Made by a program: the position numbers and the translations under genes. Under the pieces are notes generated by a model, which saw only the letters and a program-made list of their open reading frames with translations, was not told the origin of the DNA and made no database searches. Source: Planctomycetota bacterium (GTDB lineage Bacteria; Planctomycetota; Phycisphaerae; Phycisphaerales; UBA1924). From it: a DNA stretch of 64,000 nucleotides. The stretch is taken from assembly GCA_020831805.1 (NCBI GenBank), contig JAFIFX010000004.1, positions 124,001-188,000 on the forward strand, given 5' to 3'. Below, piece by piece: positions 16,432 to 24,866 of the stretch (its first letter is position 1; the number at the start of each line of letters is the position of its first letter).

Positions 16432-18561
16432 ATGAGCCGCACCAGCATCGCACCCGCCCTGTTCATCGCCGCCTGCGCCGGGATGGCTTTCGCCGGCCCG
16501 CTGCACCTCAAGACCGGCACGGTCGACACAAGCACGCTGCCCGATCTTCGCGACGGCATCGCCCAGGCCCAGCGCCTGCCCGACCGCGTGATCATCCAGC
16601 TCCACGGGCCGATGGACCCCGACCGGCGCGCGGCGATCCTGGCCTCCGGCGCCCGCATCCTCGACTACATCCCCGATAACGCCTTCATCCTCGACACCCG
16701 GCGCGCCCGCATGAACGCCATCGCGGCCCTGCCCTTCGTCGACACCGTCGTCGAGTTCCACAACGCCTGGAAGATCGACCCGGAACTCGGACAGCGCGGC
16801 TACCAGACCGACGCCAATCGTTCGATGATCAACGCGGGCAGGCTGCCCGCCCTGGTCACCCTCTTCCCGGGCGCCAACCCCGCCGACGCCGCCGCCCAGA
16901 TCGCCGAGCGCGGCGTGCATGTGCTCGGCACGCACCTCCACGACGACCGCTTCCTGCTCGAGGTGACCGGGACCGAGAACTCCCTGCGCTCGCTGGCCGC
17001 CGTCGGCTCCGTCAAGTGGATCGAGCCCGCGCCCGAGACCACCCTCCGCAGCAACACCAACACCCGCTGGATCATCCAGACCAACCAGCTCAACAACACC
17101 CCCATCTACGACGCGGGCCTCCGCGGCGAGGGCCAGCTCATCGGCATCATGGACGGCCGCGTCAGCCCGACCCACTGCTCCTTCGCCGACCCCGGCGTCC
17201 CCTTCGGCGACGACCACCGCAAGATCCAGGCCTACAACACCTCCACCGGTGCCAGCTCCCACGGCACCCATGTCGCCGGCACGGCGCTCGGCGACGCCGG
17301 CGTGGACAACAACACCCGCGGCATCGCCTACATGTCCCGCCTGGTGTTCAACGACATCTCGACCAACGGGACGCTCTTCCTCAACCGCCTCGTCCAGCAC
17401 TACAACCAGGGCGCCGCGGTCCACACCAACTCATGGGGCGACGACGGCACGACCGCCTACAACGCCCTCGCCCGCGCCATCGATGTGTTCACCTGGAACA
17501 ACGACGACAACATCGTGCTCTTCGCCGTGACCAACGGCAGCTTCCTGCGCAACCCGGAGAACGCCAAGAATGTCCTCGCCGTCGGCGCCACCGGCCCCAG
17601 CGGCAGCCAGCAGAACCACTGCACAGGCGGCCAGGGGCCCACCAGCGACGGCCGGCGCAAGCCCGAGATCTACGCCCCCGGCTGCTCGACCAACTCCGCG
17701 ACCGGCACGGGCTGCGCAACCACCAACTCGTCCGGCACCTCGATGGCTTCCCCGGCCGTCGCCGGCGCCGCCGCCCTGGCCCGCCAGTACTACATGGAAG
17801 GCTTCTACCCCACCGGGCAGGCCACCCCCGAGGACGCCTTCGTCCCCTCGGGCGCGCTGCTCAGGGCCACCCTGCTCAACGGCACCGTCGACATGACCGG
17901 CGTGCCCGGCTATCCCTCCAACCGTGAGGGCTGGGGCCGCCTGATGCTCAACAACTCGCTCTACTTCGACGGTCAGGGCCGCACCAACATCATCCGCGAT
18001 GTCCGCAACAACAGCGACGACGCCCTGTCGACCGGCGATGTCATCGAGATCCCCTTCACCGTGACCAGCAACATCGAGGAAGTCCGCGTGACGCTCGTCT
18101 GGAACGACGCCCCGGCCGCGACGAACTCGAGCTTTACCCCCGTCAACAACCTCGACCTCGAGGTCGACGACGCCTTCGGCGAAACCTACCTCGGCAACAT
18201 GTTCTCCGGCGGCATCTCCGTCACCGGCGGCACGGCCGACAACCTCAACAATGTCGAGATGGTCCGCCTGGTCTTCCCCTTCCCCGGCGACTATGTGGCC
18301 CGCGTCCGCGCCCCGCAGGTCAATGTCGGGGCCCAGGGCTACGCCGTCGTGATCACCGGCGCGGTCGAGGAGAACACCTTCCCCGGCTGCTCGCCCGCCG
18401 ACCTGGCCGAGCCCTACGGCGTGCTCAACTTCTTCGACCTGGCCGCCTACCTCGACCTCTACAACGCCGGCGACATGGCCGCCGACCTGACCGGCGACGG
18501 CCAGCTCAACTTCTTCGATGTCAGCACCTACCTGGACCTCTACAACGCCGGCTGCCCGTAA
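16432..18561 (+). CDS. Secreted subtilisin-like serine protease (S8) with dockerin-like tail
   Basis: 709 residues. The signal peptide ends near AGMAFAGPLH and a pro-region of about 200 residues follows. The catalytic triad is visible: Asp in GQLIGIMDGRV, His in SSHGTHVAGTALG and Ser in SGTSMASPAVAGAAAL. An oxyanion-side Asn is in the block VTNGSFLRNPENAK. A P-domain-like beta region follows (IEIPFTVTSNIEEVRVTLVW). The last 60 residues are the paired EF-hand module (NFFDLAAYLDL, then a second NFFDVSTYLDLYNAGCP). This is an exported protease anchored to the surface by its C-terminal module, by analogy with other GC-type dockerin proteins. A terminator follows. Confidence 0.92.
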   Translation: MSRTSIAPALFIAACAGMAFAGPLHLKTGTVDTSTLPDLRDGIAQAQRLPDRVIIQLHGPMDPDRRAAILASGARILDYIPDNAFILDTRRARMNAIAALPFVDTVVEFHNAWKIDPELGQRGYQTDANRSMINAGRLPALVTLFPGANPADAAAQIAERGVHVLGTHLHDDRFLLEVTGTENSLRSLAAVGSVKWIEPAPETTLRSNTNTRWIIQTNQLNNTPIYDAGLRGEGQLIGIMDGRVSPTHCSFADPGVPFGDDHRKIQAYNTSTGASSHGTHVAGTALGDAGVDNNTRGIAYMSRLVFNDISTNGTLFLNRLVQHYNQGAAVHTNSWGDDGTTAYNALARAIDVFTWNNDDNIVLFAVTNGSFLRNPENAKNVLAVGATGPSGSQQNHCTGGQGPTSDGRRKPEIYAPGCSTNSATGTGCATTNSSGTSMASPAVAGAAALARQYYMEGFYPTGQATPEDAFVPSGALLRATLLNGTVDMTGVPGYPSNREGWGRLMLNNSLYFDGQGRTNIIRDVRNNSDDALSTGDVIEIPFTVTSNIEEVRVTLVWNDAPAATNSSFTPVNNLDLEVDDAFGETYLGNMFSGGISVTGGTADNLNNVEMVRLVFPFPGDYVARVRAPQVNVGAQGYAVVITGAVEENTFPGCSPADLAEPYGVLNFFDLAAYLDLYNAGDMAADLTGDGQLNFFDVSTYLDLYNAGCP

Positions 18562-18583
18562 GCCGACCCCGCCCGTCCATCAC

Positions 18584-18612
18584 AAAGCCGGCCCGAAAGG
18601 GCCGGCTTTTTT
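18584..18612 (+). terminator. Rho-independent terminator after the S8 protease gene
   Basis: An 11-bp perfect stem (AAAGCCGGCCC/GGGCCGGCTTT) with a GAAA loop ends in T6. It lies 23 bases after the stop codon. Confidence 0.95.
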
Positions 18613-18655
18613 CATTCCACCGCATCCGTCGTGAATGCCGTCAACCCCGCCGCGC

Positions 18656-19540
18656 TCACCCCTCCCCGCGCACCGCCAGCACCGCGGACCCGGTCTCCCG
18701 CAGGATGCCCTCGGCCGTGCTGCCCAGCAGCCAGTACCGCAGGCCCGGCTTGCCCAGCGTACCGACCACCGCCAGGTCCGCCTCGTAGTCGTGGCACCAC
18801 GCCGCGATCGCGCGGCCGTAGTTCGAGTCGATCACCAACTCGGCCCGCACGCCGCCCTTGACCGCGCCGCCCAGCCCCTCGGCGATCCGCGAAAGCCGGT
18901 CGCGCAGCGAGCCGGCGTACTCGTCGTACTGGTCGGCCTGGTCCAGCCCGAAGCCGGCGAACGCCAGCGAATCGAACGGGTTGGAGTGGGCGTGCAGCAG
19001 GACCAGCTCCCCGTTGTCCGGCGAGACCAGCTCCGCCCCCCGCGCCACCACGCCGAGAGCCTGCTCGGACAGGTCCACCCCCACCACCACCCGCCGGAAC
19101 GGCTCCGATCGCCCCCGACGCACCAGCAGCACATCGCACGGCGCGTGGCGCACGCACCGCGACGCCACCGAGCCCGGCCCCCGCGAACGCTCCGACTTGC
19201 CGTGATAGCCCATCACCAGCAGCGAGGCTCCGGTCCGCTCGCACAGGTCCTCGACCCCGCGCCCCGGCCGGCCGATCGCCGCGTGGATCTCGGGCTTGAC
19301 GCCCAGGTCCGCCTCGTCGACCTCGCGGTGGAGCAGCAGCCGCGCCCGCTCGATCACCTGCTTCTCCACCGCGTCCTTCGGGAACGGCACCGAGGAGGCC
19401 AGCGATGCGACATGCTCGCTGTCCACCACCGTGATCGCGTGCAGCGGGACCTTGCGCTGCCCGGCGATCCGGGCCGCGTGCGCCAGGGCGCTCCTGGCCG
19501 AGGGGGAGAAATCGGTCGCGACAACAACGGGTCCGGTCAT
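18656..19540 (-). CDS. Tandem-domain universal stress protein (UspA family)
   Basis: 294 residues made of two UspA domains of about 145 residues each. Each domain starts with a VVVATDFSPSA or VVVGVDLSEQA motif and ends with an ATP-binding segment. In the first, GYHGKSERSRGPGSVASRC precedes the DVLLVRRG strand. In the second, GTLGKPGLRYWLLGSTAEG precedes AVLAVRGEG. The G-x2-G-x9-G-[ST] signature is recognisable in both, so nucleotide binding is likely. A strong GGAGG ribosome-binding site supports the ATG at 19540. An in-frame codon at 19585 adds only 15 residues. The UbiA-family gene is divergent. Usually induced by starvation or stress. Confidence 0.9.
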   Translation of the reverse strand: MTGPVVVATDFSPSARSALAHAARIAGQRKVPLHAITVVDSEHVASLASSVPFPKDAVEKQVIERARLLLHREVDEADLGVKPEIHAAIGRPGRGVEDLCERTGASLLVMGYHGKSERSRGPGSVASRCVRHAPCDVLLVRRGRSEPFRRVVVGVDLSEQALGVVARGAELVSPDNGELVLLHAHSNPFDSLAFAGFGLDQADQYDEYAGSLRDRLSRIAEGLGGAVKGGVRAELVIDSNYGRAIAAWCHDYEADLAVVGTLGKPGLRYWLLGSTAEGILRETGSAVLAVRGEG

Positions 19541-19619
19541 GGCAGCCTCCTGATGATCGCCGCGGGCCGTCCCCCCGGCGGCCAAAGTCTAAGCCGCCCG
19601 GCGGCCCGCCCTTCTAGGC

Positions 19620-20585
19620 TTGGGCGTGAACGCACCCGCCGCACCCGCCGCCGCCACCGGCTTCGTCGCTCGCGCCGGCCTGGCCCTGCGCGACATCAAG
19701 CTCGCGCACTCGGTCTTCGCGCTGCCCTTCGCCGTGCTCGGCGCCTTCCTCGTCGCCCCCAGATCCGCCCAGAACGCAACGGACCCGAGGATCGACTGGT
19801 CCCGGTTCGGCCTGATGCTCGCCCTGGTCGTCGTCTGCATGTTCTTCGCACGCACCTGGGCCATGCTCGTCAACCGGCTGGCCGACGCACGCCTCGACGC
19901 GGCCAACCCGCGCACCGCCCGGCGCGCCTTCGCCGCCGGACGCCTGACCACCCGCGACGGCCTGCTCCTCCTGACCGCCAGCGCCGCCGGGTTCCTGGCC
20001 GCCGGCGCCGCCTTCGGCCCGCTCTTCGCCAACTGGTGGCCGCTGATCCTCGGCGTGCCCGTCCTGCTCTGGATCGGCTTCTATTCCTTCACGAAGCGCT
20101 TCACCTTCCTCTGCCATGTCTTCCTCGGCGGGGCTCTGGCCGCCAGCCCCCTCGCCGCCGCCATCGCCGTGGGCGGACTGGAAGCCCTGACCGGGCCGCA
20201 CGCCCCCGCCCTCTGGTGGCTGGCCGGGATGGTCCTGCTCTGGGTCGCCGGGTTCGATGTCATCTACGCCCTCCAGGACCTCGACCACGACCGCGCCGCG
20301 GGCCTCAACTCCCTGCCCGCCCGGTTCGGCTGGCGCGGGGCGGCGTGGATCAGCCGGGCCATGCACGCCGGGGCCCTGGCCTGCCTGATCCTCGCCTGGC
20401 GGGCCGAACCGGCCTTCGGCACGGTCTTCGGTGCGGCCGTGTTCCTCGTCGCCGGGGTCCTCGCTGGCGAGCACCTCCTGCTGGCGACCCGGGGCCGGGC
20501 GGGCATCCCCATGGCCTTCTTCACGCTCAACGGGGTCGTCTCGCTCATCCTCGGGCTCGCCGGGGTGGCGGAACTGCTGCCCTGA
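19620..20585 (+). CDS. UbiA-family prenyltransferase (4-hydroxybenzoate octaprenyltransferase-like / MqnP)
   Basis: About 321 residues from a TTG (19620) or a GTG two codons later. It is an integral membrane protein with about eight or nine hydrophobic helices. The first Asp-rich motif is NRLADARLDAANPRTARR and the second is YALQDLDHDRAAGL, the two Mg-diphosphate binding sites of UbiA enzymes. Either 4-hydroxybenzoate polyprenylation for ubiquinone or prenylation in the futalosine menaquinone route is possible. No neighbouring quinone gene decides between them. It is divergent from the universal stress gene, with about 80 bases between the start codons. Confidence 0.85.
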   Translation: MGVNAPAAPAAATGFVARAGLALRDIKLAHSVFALPFAVLGAFLVAPRSAQNATDPRIDWSRFGLMLALVVVCMFFARTWAMLVNRLADARLDAANPRTARRAFAAGRLTTRDGLLLLTASAAGFLAAGAAFGPLFANWWPLILGVPVLLWIGFYSFTKRFTFLCHVFLGGALAASPLAAAIAVGGLEALTGPHAPALWWLAGMVLLWVAGFDVIYALQDLDHDRAAGLNSLPARFGWRGAAWISRAMHAGALACLILAWRAEPAFGTVFGAAVFLVAGVLAGEHLLLATRGRAGIPMAFFTLNGVVSLILGLAGVAELLP

Positions 20586-20868
20586 ACCGGCCCTGAGTAA
20601 GCATCAGCCATTCCGCAAGCGACTTCTGAGTTTTTTTGCAAACGCCGGCGTTCTTGTCTTGCGTTCGGCTCGGCCGACCCTTATGATTGACCCTAGCCGC
20701 ATGAGGTACTGTCCCTATTAGGACCCTCTTGGCTTCGTTCTTCAGGCCGACCGCGGCGTGGGGCGCGTTTTCACGAACAGGTGGCCCGTCCGAGAGAGCG
20801 GGCGGGCCCGGACCGTGCTGACCCTGCGTTGGGTCCGCACACCAGCAAGCAGAGAAAGAGAGAACACC
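20586..20868 (+). promoter_or_regulatory. Leader region of the first PEP-CTERM gene
   Basis: About 280 bases without a gene. It contains a T7 run (20630s), AT-rich stretches (TTATGATTGACC near 20682) and the sequence TCCCTATTAGGACC near 20710. No confident -35/-10 pair or riboswitch was recognised. Its length and composition match the leaders of the three genes downstream. Confidence 0.4.
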
Positions 20869-21423
20869 ATGAAGAAGTCGATTCTTACCGCCGCGCTGGC
20901 CCTGTGCGCCGGGTCCGCCATGACCCAGGCCTCCGTCCTGCTCATCGTCGACAACACCGACGCGAGCAATGTCGTCGTCTTCGCGACCGGCAACGCCGCG
21001 ACCATCGACCTGGGCGGCGGCTCGCCCACCATCATCAGCGGCATCACGCTGATGGGTCTCTTCGACGGCGCGGGCCTCCCCCTCCCGATCGGCAACATCA
21101 TCGGCGGCAATCTCAGCCCGAACGGCAACCCCGGCGCCTACAACCGCGCCGGCAACCAGTTCGGCACGCTGACCAGCAACGACCTGAACTTCTGGGGCTC
21201 CGCCGTCGGCGGCGGGCAGAACTTCAACACCACCGACGCCGCCTTCAGTGGCGCGACCAGCGGCATGAACTTCGCCGGCGCCGGCTTCAACCTCTCCGGC
21301 GACATCCGCGCCGGCGACACCCCGACCGGGGCCGTCATCGGCACCTGGCAGCTCATCCCCAGCCCGAGCACGACCGCGCTTCTGGGCCTGGCCGGCTTCG
21401 TCGCGGCCCGCCGCCGCCGCTGA
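20869..21423 (+). CDS. PEP-CTERM-like secreted protein
   Basis: 184 residues. Signal peptide (MKKSILTAALALCAGSAMTQA), then a Gly-Asn-rich beta region, then a sorting tail (IPSPSTTALLGLAGFVAARRRR minus two residues) with P-S-P where the canonical motif has P-E-P. The ribosome-binding region is AGAGAAAGAGAG. It is unrelated in sequence to the three following genes but has the same gene architecture: a long AT-richer leader, one CDS and its own hairpin terminator. The product is probably released or anchored by an exosortase. Function unknown. Confidence 0.78.
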   Translation: MKKSILTAALALCAGSAMTQASVLLIVDNTDASNVVVFATGNAATIDLGGGSPTIISGITLMGLFDGAGLPLPIGNIIGGNLSPNGNPGAYNRAGNQFGTLTSNDLNFWGSAVGGGQNFNTTDAAFSGATSGMNFAGAGFNLSGDIRAGDTPTGAVIGTWQLIPSPSTTALLGLAGFVAARRRR

Positions 21424-21443
21424 TCCAAAGCCCGCATCCATCC

Positions 21444-21480
21444 ACGAGCCGCCGGGAACTCACGGCGGCTCGTTTGCTTT
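21444..21480 (+). terminator. Hairpin terminator after the first PEP-CTERM gene
   Basis: An 11-bp perfect stem (ACGAGCCGCCG/CGGCGGCTCGT) has an 8-base loop and a T-rich tail (TTGCTTT). It follows the stop codon by 20 bases. Confidence 0.8.
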
Positions 21481-21746
21481 CTCCCGGGCCGGTGCGCGAG
21501 TCCCCGAATCGTTTGTTATAGGAATTTTCCCTCACCATGTCTCAGCCAACACGAGCCATACCCCGAACAGGGTAAGAAATTGTCCTTTGACAACGCATTT
21601 GCACAAGTTTTGGCTTGATCGAGCGAGTAGGGCCTTTAAGGTGGAAGGGTGGATGTCTGTCAGCATCCGCTCGGCTTTGCAAAGGGGGCAGAGTCATCCT
21701 CTATGAGCCGACTGAGAGAACTTGTTTTTTTGAAGGAGAGTCCAAG
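21481..21746 (+). promoter_or_regulatory. Leader of tandem PEP-CTERM gene 1
   Basis: AT-richer region with GTTATAGGAATTTTCCCTC near 21514 and a perfect TTGACA at 21587-21592. That box lacks a good -10 at standard spacing. A T8 stretch and a GAAGGAGAG ribosome-binding site precede the ATG. No gene is seen. Confidence 0.4.
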
Positions 21747-22310
21747 ATGAAGATTCGTCACCTCACCGCCGCGGCCGCCCTCGGCTTCGCGTCCACCGCC
21801 GCCCTCGCCGACGGCACCTTCGACCCGAGCCTCGATGTTGTCATCGACCTGGGCAGCTTCACCGTCGTCGCCGATGCCGGCGGCAACCCCACCCCAGTCA
21901 ACTTCACCGTCACCGGCCCGTCTGATGTGATCGGCTTCACCTTCGCGGGTGATGCCGTCGGCGTCGGCGGCACCGGCACCTGGGCCTCGGACACTCGCCT
22001 CTCCGTCCTCGTTGACGGCAGCGAGGTCTTCAATGTCGGCGGCCTGGTCGGGCGCGACAACGACTGGTCCTTCCAGGGCTCCGTCTCGACCGACGACGGC
22101 TTCTACTCCAGCACACACATCATCGCCAAGGACAACCCCGTCGCCGGCGGCGCGGAGTGGACCTTCTCCTTCTTCCACAACTGGAACTCCACCGCAGCGA
22201 CCCCGATCACCTGGGAGAACGCCTCCATCACGGTGCACCGCGTCCCGGCCCCCGGCGCCATGGCCCTGCTCGGCCTCGGCGGTCTGGCCGCCGGCCGTCG
22301 CCGCCGCTGA
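21747..22310 (+). CDS. Tandem PEP-CTERM-like protein 1 of 3
   Basis: 187 residues. A signal peptide (MKIRHLTAAAALGFASTAALA) is followed by one beta-sandwich-like domain. That domain contains DLGSFTVVADAGGNP, GVGGTGTWASDTRLSV, VGGLVGRDNDWSFQGS and WTFSFFHNWNS. The sorting tail is PAPGAMALLGLGGLAAGRRRR minus one residue. The two next genes encode the same layout, so this is the first of a tandem triplet and the most diverged. No enzymatic motif is seen. A strong GAAGGAG ribosome-binding site lies ahead of the ATG. Presumed exported through Sec and processed by an exosortase. Confidence 0.8.
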   Translation: MKIRHLTAAAALGFASTAALADGTFDPSLDVVIDLGSFTVVADAGGNPTPVNFTVTGPSDVIGFTFAGDAVGVGGTGTWASDTRLSVLVDGSEVFNVGGLVGRDNDWSFQGSVSTDDGFYSSTHIIAKDNPVAGGAEWTFSFFHNWNSTAATPITWENASITVHRVPAPGAMALLGLGGLAAGRRRR

Positions 22311-22339
22311 TCCGGCCCGACAACCCCTGCTTCATTCCG

Positions 22340-22372
22340 ACAACGCCCCGCCCCGCGGGGCGTTGTTCTTTT
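22340..22372 (+). terminator. Terminator after tandem PEP-CTERM gene 1
   Basis: An 11-bp perfect stem (ACAACGCCCCG/CGGGGCGTTGT) with a 5-base loop, followed by TCTTTT. Its arms recur in the terminator after tandem gene 3. Confidence 0.9.
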
Positions 22373-22631
22373 CCCATACTTTCACCCGCCTACAGGGGAA
22401 TTTTTCCTGGAACGACCTATAAAATTTCCCCCCTCGCGCTCCCAGACACACCTATACCCTTCCAAAGACCGATCATTGTCTTCGTTTCCTCCAAGACCCC
22501 TTGGTCCAGGGGGGTTCCTCGGGTACCTTTTCTCTTGAGAGAGGCCCATTTTACCGCGTTGAGAGCTGTGACCACCCTGTCCGGTGGCTCACGGGGGGCC
22601 GATGAGAGCCAAAGCAAGGGAGAGATCAGAC
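22373..22631 (+). promoter_or_regulatory. Leader of tandem PEP-CTERM gene 2
   Basis: Non-coding stretch with AGGGGAATTTTTCCTGG near 22393 and CTATAAAATTTCCCC near 22419, a plausible -10 region. About 200 bases of untranslated leader would follow. A GGGAGAGA ribosome-binding site sits ahead of the ATGs. Confidence 0.4.
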
Positions 22632-23207
22632 ATGATGAGCATCAAACAACTGACCGCCGCCGCGATCGCAGGGTCCATGGGCCTCGCCGCCGCGACCTCG
22701 TCCGCCAGCAACTTTGATCCGGATCTGGACATCGTTGTGACCCTTGGCGATTTCACCGTCTTCCCGGATGCCGCGGGGAACCCGATCACCGTGTCCTTCA
22801 ATCTGACCGGTCCCGGCGATGTCGTCGGCATCAGCTTCAGCGGCGACGCCTCGGGCGTCGGCGGCACCGGCACCTGGGCTTCCGACACCCGCCTGTCCGT
22901 TCGCATCGGCGGCACCGAGCAGTTCAACATCGGTGGCCTGGTCGGACGCGACAACGACTGGGACTTCCAGGGCTCCGGCTCGACCAATGACGGCACCTAC
23001 GCCAGCGGCCCGCACCTGTTCGCCAAGAACAACCCGATCGCTGCCGGCGCCGCGTGGTCCTTCCAGTTCTCGCACGACTGGTTCTCCGCCTCGGCCAGCC
23101 CGATCACGTGGACCAACGTCAACATGACGCTGCACCGCGTGCCCGCGCCGGGCGCCATGGCCCTGTTGGGCCTCGGCGGCCTGGTCGCCGGCCGTCGCTG
23201 CCGCTGA
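22632..23207 (+). CDS. Tandem PEP-CTERM-like protein 2 of 3
   Basis: 191 residues (or 190 from the second of two adjacent ATGs). Signal peptide region MMSIKQLTAAAIAGSMGLAA. Mature domain with NFDPDLDIVVTLGDFTVFPD, GVGGTGTWASDTRLSV, IGGLVGRDNDWDFQGSGS and HLFAKNNPIAAGAAWSFQF. It is closest to the third copy, and several blocks are identical. The sorting tail ends GRRCR, so one Arg of the usual RRRR is Cys. Function unknown. Expected on the cell surface or released. Confidence 0.8.
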   Translation: MMSIKQLTAAAIAGSMGLAAATSSASNFDPDLDIVVTLGDFTVFPDAAGNPITVSFNLTGPGDVVGISFSGDASGVGGTGTWASDTRLSVRIGGTEQFNIGGLVGRDNDWDFQGSGSTNDGTYASGPHLFAKNNPIAAGAAWSFQFSHDWFSASASPITWTNVNMTLHRVPAPGAMALLGLGGLVAGRRCR

Positions 23208-23235
23208 GCCGGTTCTCGACACGCCTGCACCCAAC

Positions 23236-23263
23236 CGACAGCCCCGTTCCGGCGGGGCTGTCG
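23236..23263 (+). terminator. Hairpin after tandem PEP-CTERM gene 2
   Basis: An 11-bp perfect stem (CGACAGCCCCG/CGGGGCTGTCG) with a 6-base loop. There is no T-run, so termination is less certain than for the flanking copies. Confidence 0.6.
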
Positions 23264-23528
23264 TCGTGCGCCGATCCAGCCGATCGGGTGCCCTACGCGG
23301 GTAAAAGACACCCTATAATCACCCTGTTTCAGGGGTCTTGTTGCCCCAAATACCTAGAACAAATATCGAAAATGGAAAATTGCCAGCGTTTTGCCCTGAA
23401 TTCCCTTGGATCCTCAGTCCGGGGGGGGTAATTTCAGGCTGAGAGAAGTCATCCGAATGCCAAGAGTGAGTGCAGTTGTCTTCGTACGGCACACCGCATC
23501 AAGGCATGAGAGAAAGAAAGGGAGAGAC
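23264..23528 (+). promoter_or_regulatory. Leader of tandem PEP-CTERM gene 3
   Basis: A TATAAT hexamer (in CCCTATAATCACCC, about 23311) suggests a -10 some 210 bases upstream of the start codon. The rest is AT-rich with no gene. A GGGAGAGA ribosome-binding site precedes the ATG, as in copy 2. Confidence 0.45.
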
Positions 23529-24107
23529 ATGAAGGCATTGAGTAGCAAGATGGTCGCCGCGGCCGCCGTCGGGGGTCTCGGGCTGGCGGCGCTTCCCGCG
23601 ACCGCCAACAACTTCGACCCGGATCTGGACATCGTCGTCAACCTCGGGCAGTTCACGCTGTTCCCCGACGCCGCCGGTGATCCGATCGTGGTCAAGTTCA
23701 ATGTGACCGGTCCCGGCGATGTCGTCGGCATCAGCTTCGGCGGCGACGCCTCGGGCGTCGGCGGCACGGGCACCTGGGCCTCCGACAGCCGCCTGTCCGT
23801 CGTCATCGACGGCACCGAGCGGTTCAACATCGGCGGCCTGGTCGGACGCGACAACGACTGGGACTTCCAGGGTTCGCAGTCCACCAACGACGGCAACTAC
23901 ACCAGCGGCCCGCACCTGTTCGCCAAGAACAACCCGGTCGCCGCCGGCGCCGCGTGGACCTTCGCGTTCTCGCACGACTGGTTCTCAGCGTCAGCCGCCC
24001 CGATCAGCTGGAGCGGTGTGACCATCACCCTGCACCGCGTGCCCGCTCCGGGCGCGATGGCCCTCCTGGGCCTCGGTGGTCTGGTCGCCGGCCGCCGTCG
24101 CCGCTGA
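23529..24107 (+). CDS. Tandem PEP-CTERM-like protein 3 of 3
   Basis: 192 residues. Signal peptide (MKALSSKMVAAAAVGGLGLA), then the same domain as copies 1 and 2 (NFDPDLDIVVNLGQFTLFPD, GVGGTGTWASDSRLSV, IGGLVGRDNDWDFQGS, HLFAKNNPVAAGAAWTF). The sorting tail is PAPGAMALLGLGGLVAGRRRR minus one residue. It shares most residues with copy 2, which suggests the latest duplication was 2/3. A terminator with the same arms as that of copy 1 follows. Confidence 0.8.
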   Translation: MKALSSKMVAAAAVGGLGLAALPATANNFDPDLDIVVNLGQFTLFPDAAGDPIVVKFNVTGPGDVVGISFGGDASGVGGTGTWASDSRLSVVIDGTERFNIGGLVGRDNDWDFQGSQSTNDGNYTSGPHLFAKNNPVAAGAAWTFAFSHDWFSASAAPISWSGVTITLHRVPAPGAMALLGLGGLVAGRRRR

Positions 24108-24135
24108 TCCGATCCGCGCACTCCCATGTGGCTCC

Positions 24136-24170
24136 GACAACGCCCCGCACCCGCGGGGCGTTGTCCTTTT
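24136..24170 (+). terminator. Terminator after tandem PEP-CTERM gene 3
   Basis: A 13-bp perfect stem (GACAACGCCCCGC/GCGGGGCGTTGTC) with an ACCC loop, followed by CTTTT. Confidence 0.9.
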
Positions 24171-24257
24171 CGCCCTCCAAGGGGAACACACCCCAGGCAC
24201 CTGGCTGAGGATTGATTTCAATATTTTCTGAAACATTCTCGACAAAGCGGGCGCCAG

Positions 24258-24866
24258 ATGGGATACTTGGGCATGGCCCCGCCCTCCCCAGAGACCATGA
24301 CCCATGCCGAGGCTGCCCAACTGCTCCGCGAGGCCCAGGACCGCTTCATCGCCTCCTGGGGGCGGATGGGCTCAGCGTGGGGCATCAGCCGGACCATGGC
24401 CGAGGTCCACGCCCTGCTCTATGTCACCGGCGAGCCGATGAACACCGACGAGATCATGGACCGCCTGGCGATCTCCCGGGGCAATGTCTCGATGTCGGTG
24501 CGGGCCCTGCTGGACTGGGGCGTGATCCAGAAGACCCACAAGCGGGGCGACCGCAAGGACTACTTCCAGGCCGAGCAGGATGTGTGGACCATGCTCCGGG
24601 CCATCGCGCGGGAGCGGATCAAGCGTGAGGTGGACCCGCTGCTGCAGTCGCTCGACGAGATCCGCGAGCTGACGCCGGACACCGCCCGCGCCACGCCCGA
24701 GGACCTGGCCGCGCTCAACACCCGCCTGGACGCGGTCCAGGAGTGCTTCGAGCTGATGAGCGTCCTGAGCCAGAAGTTCGCCGGCCCGACCGGCGCCGGG
24801 CTCAAGTCGGCGGCCAAGCTGCTGGCGAAGATGCCGACGGGTGCCGGGAAGGGGGAACGCCGATGA
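24258..24866 (+). CDS. GbsR/MarR-family transcriptional regulator
   Basis: 202 residues from the first ATG, with further in-frame ATGs at 24273 and 24297. The winged helix reads MAEVHALLYVTGEPMNTDEI, LAISRGNVSMSVRALLDWGVI and KRGDRKDYFQAEQ, the GbsR-type subgroup of the MarR superfamily. A helical C-terminal dimerisation region with EVDPLLQSLDEI follows. Ligand and targets are unknown. In other bacteria such regulators respond to choline or osmotic signals or control drug efflux. The next gene starts inside its stop codon (ATGA), so the two are translationally coupled. Confidence 0.85.
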   Translation: MGYLGMAPPSPETMTHAEAAQLLREAQDRFIASWGRMGSAWGISRTMAEVHALLYVTGEPMNTDEIMDRLAISRGNVSMSVRALLDWGVIQKTHKRGDRKDYFQAEQDVWTMLRAIARERIKREVDPLLQSLDEIRELTPDTARATPEDLAALNTRLDAVQECFELMSVLSQKFAGPTGAGLKSAAKLLAKMPTGAGKGERR

